Below are positions 1-7,821 of a DNA stretch of 64,000 nt, piece after piece. The notes below the pieces were generated by a model. It had not been told where the DNA came from, made no database searches, and worked only from the letters and a program-made list of their open reading frames with translations. Each line of letters starts with the position of its first letter. The first letter of the stretch is position 1. The stretch is from Oceanospirillaceae bacterium (GTDB lineage: Bacteria > Pseudomonadota > Gammaproteobacteria > Pseudomonadales > Balneatricaceae): assembly GCA_013215375.1 (NCBI GenBank), contig JABSRB010000025.1:18991-82990 (forward strand), read 5' to 3'. The translations under genes were made by a program, and so were the position numbers.

Positions 1-613
1 TTAATAAGCCGTGTTGGTCGTGTACATTTGATCGCAAGATTTTTTGCGGGTAAATATCGTGCAAGTTATCGGCAATGTGTTGCTTAAGTAAATCAAACAT
101 TGCTCGCATCATGTGTAATAACACCATGTTGTGCGCCGCTTCAGCAATCGCCAAATGGAACTCAACATCGGCATTTACTTCCTTAGAAAATTGTTTCTTA
201 TCGTGAAACTCTTGTAATTCAAGATGTTTTTGGCGAATGCTGTCACGGTCGACTTCGGTACTGCGAAGTGCGGCGTAATAAGCACACAGCCCTTCCAGTG
301 CATGGCGAAATTCTAAAAGGTCATACTGGGCTTCTGGATGGTTTGCCAGTAGCTCTAACAATGGATCTGTTAATCCGCGGCCTAAATTTTTAGAGACATA
401 ATTACCGCCGCCTTGGCGACTCTCTAATATTCCCTTGGCCACTAGTTTTTGTATTGCCTCACGCAGCGAAGGTCTAGATACATCAAATTGTTTAGCAAGC
501 TCTCTTTCAGATAGTAATTTTTGACCGGGTTTTAAGGTTCCCTCTACCACCATTTCTTCGAGTTGCGCCATGATTACGTCAGAAATTTTTGGTGGTTTAA
601 CTCTTTGGTACAT
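1..613 (-). CDS. pdhR: PdhR-type GntR/FadR-family transcriptional regulator (C-terminus cut by window edge)
   Basis: The reading frame opens at ATG 613-611 and is still open at base 2, so 204 residues of a protein of about 250 are visible. Residues about 8-70 form a GntR winged helix with RELAKQFDVSRPSLREA, followed by RQGGGNYV and then an all-helical FCD ligand domain with RHALEG and AIAEAAHNMVLLHMM. The wording is very close to what I know of E. coli PdhR, which senses pyruvate, and of the related lactate sensor LldR. It is divergent from a TRAP transporter and an LldD-like dehydrogenase, whose promoter carries an ATTGGT-N3-ACCAAT operator of the PdhR type. I infer that it represses that operon when the 2-oxo or 2-hydroxy acid ligand is absent. 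Family confidence is high; the ligand is inferred. Confidence 0.88.
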   Translation of the reverse strand, partial: MYQRVKPPKISDVIMAQLEEMVVEGTLKPGQKLLSERELAKQFDVSRPSLREAIQKLVAKGILESRQGGGNYVSKNLGRGLTDPLLELLANHPEAQYDLLEFRHALEGLCAYYAALRSTEVDRDSIRQKHLELQEFHDKKQFSKEVNADVEFHLAIAEAAHNMVLLHMMRAMFDLLKQHIADNLHDIYPQKILRSNVHDQHGLL

Positions 614-648
614 CTTAAAAATACTCCGGGCAATAGGTTGCTTTGATA

Positions 649-815
649 ATCCTAGATTCGGCGATTGAGCGCGAAAAAGAAGTACAAGATATTGGTGTGC
701 AAAGAAAATTAGAAAATTTTGTGGTCACCTTGTTGGTGATGAAAATATTTTCTGGTTTTCTAGGTGCATCAAGAATTTGTGCTTACTTTCGTGATTCAAC
801 TGCCGAATTTAGGAT
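649..815. repeat. MITE-like element with imperfect 20-bp terminal inverted repeats
   Basis: The left arm at 649-668 begins ATCCTAGATTCGGC. The right arm at 796-815 ends GCCGAATTTAGGAT. They match as inverted repeats at 17 of 20 positions and enclose about 127 bases without a gene. The same end sequence occurs in a compact back-to-back form at 25136-25171, so this is a dispersed element and not a local palindrome. No clear target-site duplication is visible beyond a possible TAA on each side. It could be a miniature transposable element or paired insertion-sequence ends. Confidence 0.5.
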
Positions 816-926
816 AAAGGCGCATCATAGCATTTGCCCGCTTATCTACCAACGTGGCTGCGGTAGGACCAGCAGTAATAATCACTGTCATTCTCTGATC
901 ATTTTGTGACCATTACCTTAAATAAC

Positions 927-956
927 TTGACAAAGTAAACCGGTAAATCATACAGT
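927..956 (+). promoter_or_regulatory. Probable sigma-70 promoter of the TRAP operon
   Basis: A perfect -35 TTGACA lies at 927-932. A -10-like TACAGT follows at 951-956 with an 18-base spacer. Transcription would start near 963, so the PdhR-type operator would sit just downstream of the start, a placement compatible with repression. Confidence 0.55.
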
Positions 957-964
957 GTGGCCAG

Positions 965-999
965 AATTTGGTAAATTGGTAAGACCAATTCGCCAAATT
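965..999. promoter_or_regulatory. PdhR/LldR-type operator inside an extended palindrome
   Basis: The core AATTGGT-AAG-ACCAATT (974-990) is a perfect inverted repeat and matches the known PdhR consensus ATTGGT-N3-ACCAAT. A second pair, AATTTGG (965-971) and CCAAATT (993-999), is centred on the same base, 982, giving a nested palindrome. It lies between the predicted promoter and dctP, opposite the pdhR-like gene. Confidence 0.78.
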
Positions 1000-1072
1000 A
1001 TAGCGACGAAATACAAAAATAACAACTAGTGCCTGCTTTCTATCCGGCACTTTAAATTTCAAAAGGTAGACG

Positions 1073-2140
1073 ATGAAAACTTCCAAAACAAAAATTATTT
1101 CTACATTATTATTTAGTGCAACAGTGGCATTAACAGGTACCGCTAATGCTGCAGATAAAGTGTTATTAAAAACACCAATCGCGTTTGGCTCTCACTTACC
1201 TGCTTTAGGTACACCGATTAAATGGGTTTCTGAGCAGTTGTCACTGATCAGTGATAAAAACATCCGCATGAAAATTTATGAGCCTGGTAAGTTGGTTGGC
1301 GCCAAAGAAATTTTAGACGCAGTGTCCTCGGGGAAAGTGAACTCTGGCTACGCCACTGCAGGATATTGGCAAGGTAAAATGCCAGCAGCTGCATTGTTTT
1401 CTGCGGTGCCTTTTGGTCCTGAGGCAGGCGAGTACATGGCGTGGTTGTATTACGGTAATGGTATGAGTCTGTACCAGGAAATGTACGATACTTCTGGTTA
1501 TAACGTAAAAGTATTGCCCTGTGCGATCATCTCCCCAGAAACATCGGGCTGGTTCAACAAAGAAATCAACACGCCTGAAGATCTTAAAGGTCTAAACATG
1601 CGTTTCTTTGGTTTGGGTGCTTCGGTAATGGAGAAACTGGGTGTTTCTACGTCGCAATTGTCCGGTGGCGAAATTTTTGGAGCGTTGGAAAAAGGCGCTA
1701 TTGATGCCAGTGAATTCTCCCAGCCTGCCATAGATCAACGTTTAGGTTTTCATAAAATAATGAAGTACAACTACTTCCCTGGTTGGCATCAGCAGGCAAC
1801 AGTGTTTGAGTTGCTTGTGAACAAAAGTACTTGGGGCAAGTTGAGTAAAGGTCAGCAAGCGACTATCGAAACGACTTGTAAAGCATCTATGACAAATGCA
1901 ATAGCCGAAGGCGAATCTATGCAGTTTGAAGCGATGGCGAAAGCGCAAGAACACGGTGTAGAACTGCGCTACTGGAATGACACTATGTTGAGTGCTTTTG
2001 AAGCTAAGTGGCAGGAAGTGGTGGCTGAAAAAGTCTCTGAAGATCCTTTCTTTAACAAAGTATGGACTGATCTAAGCACTTTCCGTAAAGGCTATGACCT
2101 GTGGGAAGCAAACGCGTTCTTACCGCGCGCAGTCAGATAA
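1073..2140 (+). CDS. dctP: TRAP transporter substrate-binding protein, DctP family
   Basis: This is a 355-residue periplasmic binding protein for a secondary TRAP importer. Residues 1-26 are a signal peptide ending ANA before ADKVLL. The mature part has the DctP layout, with an early stretch around GKLVGAKEILDAVSSGK and the central GLNMRFFGLGASVMEKLG segment, where the family's conserved arginine binds the substrate carboxylate. The start follows AAAAGGTAGACG. The dctQ and dctM genes follow after a hairpin, and an FMN 2-hydroxyacid dehydrogenase ends the cluster, so lactate or another 2-hydroxy acid is the most economical substrate guess. The exact ligand cannot be read from sequence. Confidence 0.9.
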   Translation: MKTSKTKIISTLLFSATVALTGTANAADKVLLKTPIAFGSHLPALGTPIKWVSEQLSLISDKNIRMKIYEPGKLVGAKEILDAVSSGKVNSGYATAGYWQGKMPAAALFSAVPFGPEAGEYMAWLYYGNGMSLYQEMYDTSGYNVKVLPCAIISPETSGWFNKEINTPEDLKGLNMRFFGLGASVMEKLGVSTSQLSGGEIFGALEKGAIDASEFSQPAIDQRLGFHKIMKYNYFPGWHQQATVFELLVNKSTWGKLSKGQQATIETTCKASMTNAIAEGESMQFEAMAKAQEHGVELRYWNDTMLSAFEAKWQEVVAEKVSEDPFFNKVWTDLSTFRKGYDLWEANAFLPRAVR

Positions 2141-2157
2141 ATATAATAGCCATTCCT

Positions 2158-2181
2158 AAAAGCCTCTTCTATGAGGCTTTT
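2158..2181 (+). terminator. Hairpin with T-run between dctP and dctQ
   Basis: AAAAGCCTC (2158-2166) pairs with GAGGCTTTT (2173-2181) across a 6-base loop, and the 3' side continues into a T-rich tract. It is 18 bases after the dctP stop and 113 before dctQ. A partial terminator here would give more binding protein than membrane subunits, as is common in binding-protein operons. Confidence 0.65.
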
Positions 2182-2294
2182 CGATTTTTCGGGCACTAAG
2201 AGTTTTCTGCGTCTTTCTAACCTTGAGTGACGTGTTTGCACACGGATGTGTTTTTTTATGCCTATCAACTCTATACCAAAATAAGGAGCTAGCG

Positions 2295-2831
2295 ATGAGT
2301 AATCAAGTTAGTCCAAAGAGCATGCCGTTGGCCGATGGCATAGATCGCTTTATCCAAAAAGTTGGCAACACGATTGTGTGGGTTTATGTGCTACTAATTA
2401 TCACCATTATTTTACAAGTAGTTTTACGTAAAGGATTCTCTAGCGGCTTGATCGTATTAGAAGAATTACAGTGGCATTTATATGCCTGCGGTGTGATGTT
2501 TGGTCTCTCTTATGCGCAGACCACCAATTCCCATATTCGTGTGGATATCTTGTATGGCAGATTTTCTGCTAAAACAAAAAGCGTTGTTGATATCCTCGGC
2601 ATCTTGTTGCTGATGCTGCCTTTTGTCAGCGTGATTTTTATCCACTCACTTGATTTTGTCTACGATGCTTGGCGCATTGGAGAGACCTCTGACTCTCCCT
2701 CTGGATTGCCCTATCGCTGGCTGATAAAAGCAGTTATCCCTCTGAGTATGGGATTGTTAGCGTTGGCGATGCTCTCAAAGTTAATCAGAGAATTTAGTTT
2801 TTTGTACAGAGGGAAGCAGCATGGAAATTAA
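2295..2831 (+). CDS. dctQ: TRAP transporter small membrane subunit, DctQ family
   Basis: The protein has 178 residues and four predicted membrane helices: IVWVYVLLIITIILQVV, the segment around YACGVMFGLSYAQ, VVDILGILLLMLPFVSVIF and WLIKAVIPLSMGLLALAM. The hallmark EELQWHLYACGVMFGLSYA fits DctQ. I start at ATG 2295 because AAGGAG lies 8 bases upstream; the frame is open 24 codons further back to 2223, but that part is Cys-rich and lacks a ribosome-binding site. The 3' end overlaps dctM by 11 bases, indicating translational coupling. The protein forms the small subunit of the inner-membrane complex with DctM. Confidence 0.9.
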   Translation: MSNQVSPKSMPLADGIDRFIQKVGNTIVWVYVLLIITIILQVVLRKGFSSGLIVLEELQWHLYACGVMFGLSYAQTTNSHIRVDILYGRFSAKTKSVVDILGILLLMLPFVSVIFIHSLDFVYDAWRIGETSDSPSGLPYRWLIKAVIPLSMGLLALAMLSKLIREFSFLYRGKQHGN

Positions 2832-4206
2832 TGAATTATTAGTCATCGGGATGTTCGTCTCGTTCATATTATTGTTATTTACTGGCATTCCTGTTGCCTG
2901 GGTATTAGGCGGTATTGGAGTAGTGTTTGCCGGGCTAGGTTATCTAGCCGATATGTATTTAGATACGATTACCGGTTTAGATTTTTTGACCTTAGGGTTG
3001 GTCGTTAACCGTATCTGGAAAATAATGGACAACTGGATACTGGTCGCCCTACCCATGTTTATTTTCATGGGTAATATGCTGGATAAGTCTGGGGTAGCCG
3101 AGCGGTTAATGAGTTCGATGCAAGAGTTGTTCGGACAAGTGCGCGGTGGACTCGCTGTAACCGTGACTTTGATTGGCGTTATCTTAGCGGCATCCACGGG
3201 CATTATTGGTGCCTCTGTTGTTTTACTCGGGGTAATGTCGCTACCGGCGATGACTAAACAAGGCTATTCGATGCCTTTAGCGCTAGGTACTATTGCCAGT
3301 GCAGGTACTTTAGGAATTTTGATTCCACCGAGCATTATGCTGGTGATTATGGCAGATCAGCTGGGCTTATCTGTCGGTGATTTATTTATGGGCGCAGTGT
3401 TTCCAGGGTTAATGCTGGGAGCTATGTACGTGATCTATATATTAACTGTGGCGTGGCTTAACCCCGAGAGTGCGCCACTACCACAGGATGTAAAAAAGGT
3501 AACTTGGGGCACCGTGGTAAAAGTGCTAAAAGCAGTAACGCCGACGCTATTTTTGATATTTTCTGTATTGGGTTCTATCTTTGCTGGCATAGCGACACCT
3601 ACTGAAGCTTCTGGTGTGGGTGCGCTAGGTGCCACTATACTGGCAATCTACTACCGTAAATTTAACCTTAAAGTCTTAAAAGGAGTATTAGGAGATACCT
3701 ATAATACAACCTCCTACATTTTTGCAATATTTATAGGGGCAACTTGTTTTGCATTAGTGTTAAGGGAATTAGGTGGCGATGAGCTCATAGAGTCCTTTTT
3801 AACCGGGCTACCCTTTGGCCCTTATGGCATTATCTTCTTTATATTAGGGATGGTTTTTTTACTGGGGTTTTTCCTTGATTGGATAGAAATTACCTTAATC
3901 ATACTGCCATTGTTAGCGCCGGTAATCACCGCTTTGGGATTGGATATCAACGGCTATGGTGTGGTAGATAATCCCGAGCTAGTTTGGTTCGTGATGCTGG
4001 TAGCGATGACCTTGCAGACGTCTTTTTTAACCCCGCCGGTTGGTTTTGCGCTGTTTTATCTAAAAGGAGTCTGCCCGCCAGAGGTTAAACTTATGGAAAT
4101 CTATAAAGGGGTTATTCCTTTTATTATCCTGCAGATATTAGCCTTATTGATACTAGTTTTCTGGCCGCAGCTAGTGTTATGGTTACCTGCTTATGCCTAT
4201 GGTTAG
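2821..4206 (+). CDS. dctM: TRAP transporter large membrane subunit, DctM family
   Basis: This is a 461-residue multi-spanning inner-membrane protein and the ion-coupled transport subunit of the TRAP system. Family features visible are the N-terminal LLLFTGIPVAWVLGGIGV, GTLGILIPPSIMLVIMA near residue 165, ATPTEASGVGA near 260 and LTPPVGFALFYLKG near the C-terminus. The start codon lies inside dctQ. The length is normal, though slightly long, owing to an extra loop around TITGLDFLTLGLVVNRIW. It ends the transporter part of the cluster; the dehydrogenase gene begins 230 bases later. Confidence 0.92.
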   Translation: MEINELLVIGMFVSFILLLFTGIPVAWVLGGIGVVFAGLGYLADMYLDTITGLDFLTLGLVVNRIWKIMDNWILVALPMFIFMGNMLDKSGVAERLMSSMQELFGQVRGGLAVTVTLIGVILAASTGIIGASVVLLGVMSLPAMTKQGYSMPLALGTIASAGTLGILIPPSIMLVIMADQLGLSVGDLFMGAVFPGLMLGAMYVIYILTVAWLNPESAPLPQDVKKVTWGTVVKVLKAVTPTLFLIFSVLGSIFAGIATPTEASGVGALGATILAIYYRKFNLKVLKGVLGDTYNTTSYIFAIFIGATCFALVLRELGGDELIESFLTGLPFGPYGIIFFILGMVFLLGFFLDWIEITLIILPLLAPVITALGLDINGYGVVDNPELVWFVMLVAMTLQTSFLTPPVGFALFYLKGVCPPEVKLMEIYKGVIPFIILQILALLILVFWPQLVLWLPAYAYG

Positions 4207-4436
4207 CCAATAAAACATCCTGAGAAAGAAGCTCAGCAGGGAGTCAGTATTAGTAGATTAGTCTGTTCTCGGACAGCCTCCTAGGTAAGTCTTCTCGATG
4301 TTAGTCTCAGCGAGTTCCTAGCTTTACAGCTCTGGGAATAAACCTTTGATGCTTAGGTATCATTTCAAATAAGTAAACACTATCACTGCGAAGCGTATAG
4401 ATTGCAGAGGTGGTTAATGAATTAAGGAGTGCTTGT

Positions 4437-5615
4437 ATGGCGCTGGTAGTAGAAATAGCGGACCTTAAAAGAATCGCTAAACGAAAAGTTCCCAAATTGT
4501 TTTTTGATTACGCCGATTCAGGCTCTTGGACTGAGGGAACCTATCGCGCCAACGAGAGCGACTTTCAAAAAATATTGCTGCGCCAAAAAATTGCCATCGA
4601 TATGACCAATCGCAGCTTAAAAAGCAGCATGATAGGTCAGGAAGTGAGTATGCCTTTCGCCATGGCACCCACAGGACTCACCGGCATGCAGTGCGCCGAC
4701 GGTGAAATTAAAGCGGCCAAAGCTTGCGAGGAAGCGGGCATCCCCTTCACTTTATCGACCATGAGTATTTGCTCTATTGAAGATGTGGCAGAACACACCA
4801 CTAAGCCGTTTTGGTTTCAGTTGTATGTGATGAAAGACCGTGATTTTATAACACGTTTAATTGCGCGTGCTAAAGCGGCAGGCTGCTCGGCACTGGTACT
4901 GACTTTTGATTTACAGATACTCGGCCAGCGCCATAAAGATATTCGCAATGGCCTATCTGCACCGCCTAAGCTGACGCCAAGACATTTGTGGTACATGGCG
5001 CAATGCCCGCAGTGGTGTCTGGGAATGTTAGGCACTAAGCGTCGTGACTTTGGCAATATCGTAGGCCACGTTAGCGGTGTTGAGGATATGTCATCACTGT
5101 CGATGTGGGCCGCAGAGCAATTCGATCCAAAGTTATCATGGGATGATATCAACTGGATCAGAGAACTGTGGGATGGGCCACTCATTCTTAAAGGTATTTT
5201 AGACCCAGAAGACGCGCTAAAAGCGGCCGACAGTGGTGCAGATGCCATTATTGTCTCCAACCACGGTGGCCGTCAGTTAGACGGTGCTCGATCCTCGATT
5301 GCAGCATTGGCTGAAATTGTCGACTTAGTTGGCGACCGGATCGAAGTGCATATGGATGGTGGCATCCGCTCCGGTCAAGATGTACTTAAAGCGCTTAGCT
5401 TAGGAGCAAAAGGGGTCTATATGGGTCGTCCTTTTCTCTACGGTTTGGGGGCTGATGGTCAGGCTGGCGTGGCAAAAGCAATTGATATAGTACGCAATGA
5501 ACTCGATATCACTATGGCATTGTGTGGCGAACGCAGTGTGACTGACTTAGGGCGTCATAATATCGATAGACACAGTGAGTTAGTCACTAAGTACGAAATC
5601 GATTTGAGAAGGTAA
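4437..5615 (+). CDS. lldD: FMN-dependent 2-hydroxyacid dehydrogenase, L-lactate dehydrogenase (LldD) type
   Basis: The protein has 392 residues and is an FMN TIM-barrel enzyme that oxidises an L-2-hydroxy acid to the 2-oxo acid and feeds electrons to the respiratory chain. Visible motifs are FDYADSGSW at the N-terminus, MAPTGLTGMQ, FTLSTMSICSIEDV, WFQLYVMKDR, LILKGILDPEDA, the catalytic SNHGGRQLDGA and GGIRSGQDVLKAL followed by GRPFLYGL. ATG 4437 is chosen because AAGGAG sits just upstream; an in-frame ATG at 4410 has no such site. Its position behind a TRAP importer and opposite a PdhR-type regulator supports uptake and oxidation of lactate or a close relative such as glycolate or mandelate. 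Family is sure, substrate probable. Confidence 0.88.
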   Translation: MALVVEIADLKRIAKRKVPKLFFDYADSGSWTEGTYRANESDFQKILLRQKIAIDMTNRSLKSSMIGQEVSMPFAMAPTGLTGMQCADGEIKAAKACEEAGIPFTLSTMSICSIEDVAEHTTKPFWFQLYVMKDRDFITRLIARAKAAGCSALVLTFDLQILGQRHKDIRNGLSAPPKLTPRHLWYMAQCPQWCLGMLGTKRRDFGNIVGHVSGVEDMSSLSMWAAEQFDPKLSWDDINWIRELWDGPLILKGILDPEDALKAADSGADAIIVSNHGGRQLDGARSSIAALAEIVDLVGDRIEVHMDGGIRSGQDVLKALSLGAKGVYMGRPFLYGLGADGQAGVAKAIDIVRNELDITMALCGERSVTDLGRHNIDRHSELVTKYEIDLRR

Positions 5616-5668
5616 GGGGCAGTCGGCGGTCTTTGGTCGTTAGTTTTATGACTAAAGACTAAAGAAAT

Positions 5669-5801
5669 ATTTCACCACGGAGAAGTGATTACAATATTTT
5701 TTTAGTCATTTCTCGGTGTAGCGCAGCGCCTCTGTGCCCTCTGTGGTAGAAAAGCTTTTAAAAGATTTATTTCACCACAGAGGACACCGAGAGCACAGAG
5801 G
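5669..5801. repeat. CACAGAG-type inverted-repeat element
   Basis: CCTCTGTGCCCTCTGTGG (5729-5746) is the inverse of CCACAGAGG...GCACAGAGG (5775-5801). The phrase ATTTCACCAC occurs twice in direct orientation, at about 5669 and 5769. A second inverted pair, CACCACGGAGAA (from 5673) and TTCTCGGTG (5710-5718), lies to the left. The whole forms two adjacent hairpins. Similar CCACAGAGG strings are, to my knowledge, common between genes in many environmental bacteria; their origin is unclear. Confidence 0.55.
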
Positions 5802-5810
5802 AAAGAATTG

Positions 5811-5879
5811 AAGACTAAAGACTAAAGACTAAAGACTAAAGACTAAAGACTAAAGACTAAAGACTAAAGACTAAAGACC
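5811..5879. repeat. Heptamer tandem array, unit AAAGACT, about 10 copies
   Basis: AAGACT at 5811-5816 is followed by eight exact AAAGACT units (5817-5872) and a last AAAGACC (5873-5879). The same unit forms an array at 63924-64000. Short exact arrays like this change length by slippage. Here it is intergenic, downstream of lldD. Confidence 0.9.
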
Positions 5880-6140
5880 ATATCTCATCTTCTCCCTCCT
5901 CGGAAAAATCTTGCCGCATATTTAAAATATCAGCCAGAGATAGCGCTTAGTGATTGTTTCTCCGGTGTTATTTACTGCGTTTGCTAGCGTTTCTGTAAAG
6001 TTATGTTAAGCAGTGTTAACTTAAGATAAGTTATTGTAAAGCTTATTAAAATATGGTGATTTTAAGGTGATTTTAAGGTGGTTTGGTGCATTTATTGCTA
6101 ATTCCTTTGCGCAAAATAAATAATCCTGAGGAGTTAATCA

Positions 6141-6824
6141 ATGAATATAAATGCAGCAAGCGGCTTAAGTTCGAGCCAAATGATGCCACCAAAACCGCCT
6201 GAACCTAGTGAAATAGCCAGTAACATGGCCTCGCGGGTAGAAAGTGGTGAGTTAAGCGTTGATGAGCTGGTCGCCGAACTCGAAAGCCGTTTCGGCGAAG
6301 ATGCCGGTGCGATAGTTAAGGAAGACGGCAGCTTAGATGTCGATGCGCTAACGCAGATACTTGAGGAAAAAATGGCCTCTATGGGACCACCCCCTAGACC
6401 ACCAGGAGGTATGGGCACAGAGGCGCAAGCCAGTGATATTGTCGAGCAAATCATCGGCGATATTAACAGCGGTGAGCTATCAATATCGGAACTTACCGAG
6501 CAGTTAGAAAAAATGTTTGGTGAAGGCGCTAGTGATATCATCGATGCCGATGGCAGTATTGATCAAGAAGCGTTAACTAGCTTGATCGAGTCTGGTCCTA
6601 CCGGCGCGCCACCGCCACCCCCTCAACAGAGTTTGCAGGGTGTCACCTCTTCAGAGCAATTACTGGCGCAGTTACAGCAAGAGTTTGGCGAAGCATCGAC
6701 AGATTCTGTGTTTAATGAGGACGGCAGTGTTAATTTTGATGAGTTGATTGAGTTAATCGGCGGTCCCTTCGGTCAGGGGTCGGGAAGTTCACGGCCGGGA
6801 TTGCTGTTGAACGTAGCTACTTAA
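6141..6824 (+). CDS. Three-repeat EF-hand-like acidic protein of unknown function
   Basis: The protein has 227 residues, is acidic and lacks a signal peptide or membrane segment. It consists of three homologous repeats of roughly 70 residues separated by Pro-rich linkers (PPPRPPGGMG, APPPPPQQ). Each repeat has a helix like ELVAELESRFGE and then a loop-helix: KEDGSLDVDALTQIL, DADGSIDQEALTSLI and NEDGSVNFDELIELI. The D/N-x-D-G-S-x-D pattern resembles the calcium loop of EF-hand or dockerin modules, so calcium binding is a reasonable but unproven guess. GAGGAG precedes the ATG and a strong terminator follows. A decayed copy of its 3' end lies at 7822-7945. I do not recognise a named family. Confidence 0.75.
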   Translation: MNINAASGLSSSQMMPPKPPEPSEIASNMASRVESGELSVDELVAELESRFGEDAGAIVKEDGSLDVDALTQILEEKMASMGPPPRPPGGMGTEAQASDIVEQIIGDINSGELSISELTEQLEKMFGEGASDIIDADGSIDQEALTSLIESGPTGAPPPPPQQSLQGVTSSEQLLAQLQQEFGEASTDSVFNEDGSVNFDELIELIGGPFGQGSGSSRPGLLLNVAT

Positions 6825-6870
6825 GGGATAGTTAGATAGCTATGAGCTAAAAACTAGGAGCTAAATCTAA

Positions 6871-6904
6871 AGCATTCAACGGCTGTGCCGTTGGGTGCTT
6901 TTTT
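6871..6904 (+). terminator. Rho-independent terminator of the EF-hand-like gene
   Basis: AGCATTCAACGGC (6871-6883) pairs with GCCGTTGGGTGCT (6887-6899), including two T-G wobbles, and is followed by six T. A similar hairpin is found at 7975-8010, behind the decayed gene copy. Confidence 0.85.
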
Positions 6905-6905
6905 A

Positions 6906-7078
6906 TGTACAGGATGTACGGTATAACGCGGTGGCATGGATGCCAAAGAGCGTATTTGTACAGGATGTACGGCAAAACGTAAGTGGCATGGCAGAATTTT
7001 GTTCCCGACAAATTCTAAGTACCTGCATCCCTGCAGGCAATGCCAAAGAGCGTATTTGGTCAGGATGTACGGCAAAGG
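6906..7078. repeat. Extragenic direct repeats around CAGGATGTACGG
   Basis: TGTACAGGATGTACGG is found at 6906-6921 and 6957-6972, and TGGTCAGGATGTACGG at 7057-7072. The longer unit starting ATGCCAAAGAGCGTATTTG occurs at 6940 and 7040, exactly 100 bases apart. Between them is the small palindrome CCTGCATCCCTGCAGG (7022-7037). This looks like a dispersed gammaproteobacterial intergenic repeat family. Confidence 0.6.
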
Positions 7079-7225
7079 TACGTATCTTATTAACGGCCAT
7101 ATGAAATTAACCTTTTCATCTATATCCTATAATTGCTGCATTTTCTGCCACTAGTTTTGCCATGCTCAAAATATATTATCTTTGTTTGAAAGTAACATTG
7201 TTGATAACAACACTAAGGAGTCCTT

Positions 7226-7819
7226 TTGGATATTAGCAACTATCGTGATGAGTTCGAATCTTTTCTAGTGAATGAATTGGTGCCCGCAGGTTTTAAAATA
7301 ACGAAAGCTGTTGAGTTAGATGCTGTTCCTGAAAGCTGCAAATATGAAGCCTTAGTTTTTTCGCTAGATGAGAAACGTATCGTCTATCGCAAAGCTAAAG
7401 TGACGCCAGATAGGCCGGGCGCCTTTTTAGCTATTTGGCAGCGACCATCTCTAGCTAATAGTCATGATAATAAACCTACCCCATTAACCGCTGATGATCT
7501 TGATTATTTATTTATAAAAGTGGAAAGCTGTTCTAGTGCCGCAGCTGGGGAGGGGGCGATGTATAACGCCAAGTCCGGGATGTTTATTTTCCCTGTCTCA
7601 TTATTGATAGAAAAGGGCATTGTATCTTCGACAAAAAATAAAGGCAAAACGGGATTCCGAGTGTTTCCTCCCTGGAGTCAAGATAGGGGTGTTATAGGCA
7701 CTAAAGTATTTTCAGCATCCGGTAAAAAAACTCAGCGTTGGCAAATACCCTTTTTCCTAGCCATTGCTGAGAATGGCTCAATCGATGCTGGAGAATTAAA
7801 GAAATTACTTAGTCATTAA
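7226..7819 (+). CDS. MepB family protein
   Basis: The 197-residue product matches the MepB domain family, named from a gene next to the Staphylococcus MepA efflux pump and without a known biochemical role. Visible family features are YEALVFSLDEKRIVYRKAKVTP, GAFLAIWQRP, the Asp-rich DDLDYLFIKV, GMFIFPVSLLIEKGI and GFRVFPPWSQ. It starts at TTG 7226; an AAGGAG 5 bases upstream decides this and no suitable ATG exists. There is no signal peptide, so it is cytoplasmic. It lies between an intact EF-hand-like gene and a decayed 3' copy of that gene, which suggests arrival with a duplication or insertion. Confidence 0.8.
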   Translation: MDISNYRDEFESFLVNELVPAGFKITKAVELDAVPESCKYEALVFSLDEKRIVYRKAKVTPDRPGAFLAIWQRPSLANSHDNKPTPLTADDLDYLFIKVESCSSAAAGEGAMYNAKSGMFIFPVSLLIEKGIVSSTKNKGKTGFRVFPPWSQDRGVIGTKVFSASGKKTQRWQIPFFLAIAENGSIDAGELKKLLSH

Positions 7820-7821
7820 TA

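Larger units (their letters stand above)
614..1072. other. Divergent intergenic region between pdhR and dctP
   Basis: No credible gene is seen. The left part holds a pair of 20-base inverted arms (649-668 and 796-815) that look like a small inverted-repeat element. The right part holds the promoter and operator of the TRAP operon. An 88-codon frame on the plus strand starting at 643 runs through the repeat arms and resembles no family I know, so it is not called. Confidence 0.6.
5616..6140. other. Repeat-rich intergenic region
   Basis: No gene is seen in 525 bases. In order it contains an inverted pair of degenerate heptamers (about 5630-5665), a CACAGAG-type inverted-repeat element (5669-5801), a heptamer tandem array (5811-5879) and an AT-rich segment with a short direct repeat of GTGATTTTAAG near 6055-6080 ahead of the next gene. 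Confidence 0.6.
6825..7225. other. Intergenic region with terminator and direct repeats
   Basis: After the EF-hand-like gene come degenerate AGCTAAA units (about 6838-6866), a strong terminator, and a direct-repeat block (6906-7078). The remaining 150 bases are AT-rich and end with the ribosome-binding site of the MepB-family gene. The short frames in both directions here are built from the repeats and are not called. Confidence 0.6.

Noticed and set aside
643..909. 88-codon plus-strand frame between pdhR and dctP
   Set aside because: It runs through both inverted-repeat arms, lacks a ribosome site and resembles no protein family.
6895..7154. Several overlapping short frames in both directions (about 65-73 codons)
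   Set aside because: They are made by the CAGGATGTACGG repeats and carry no recognisable product.
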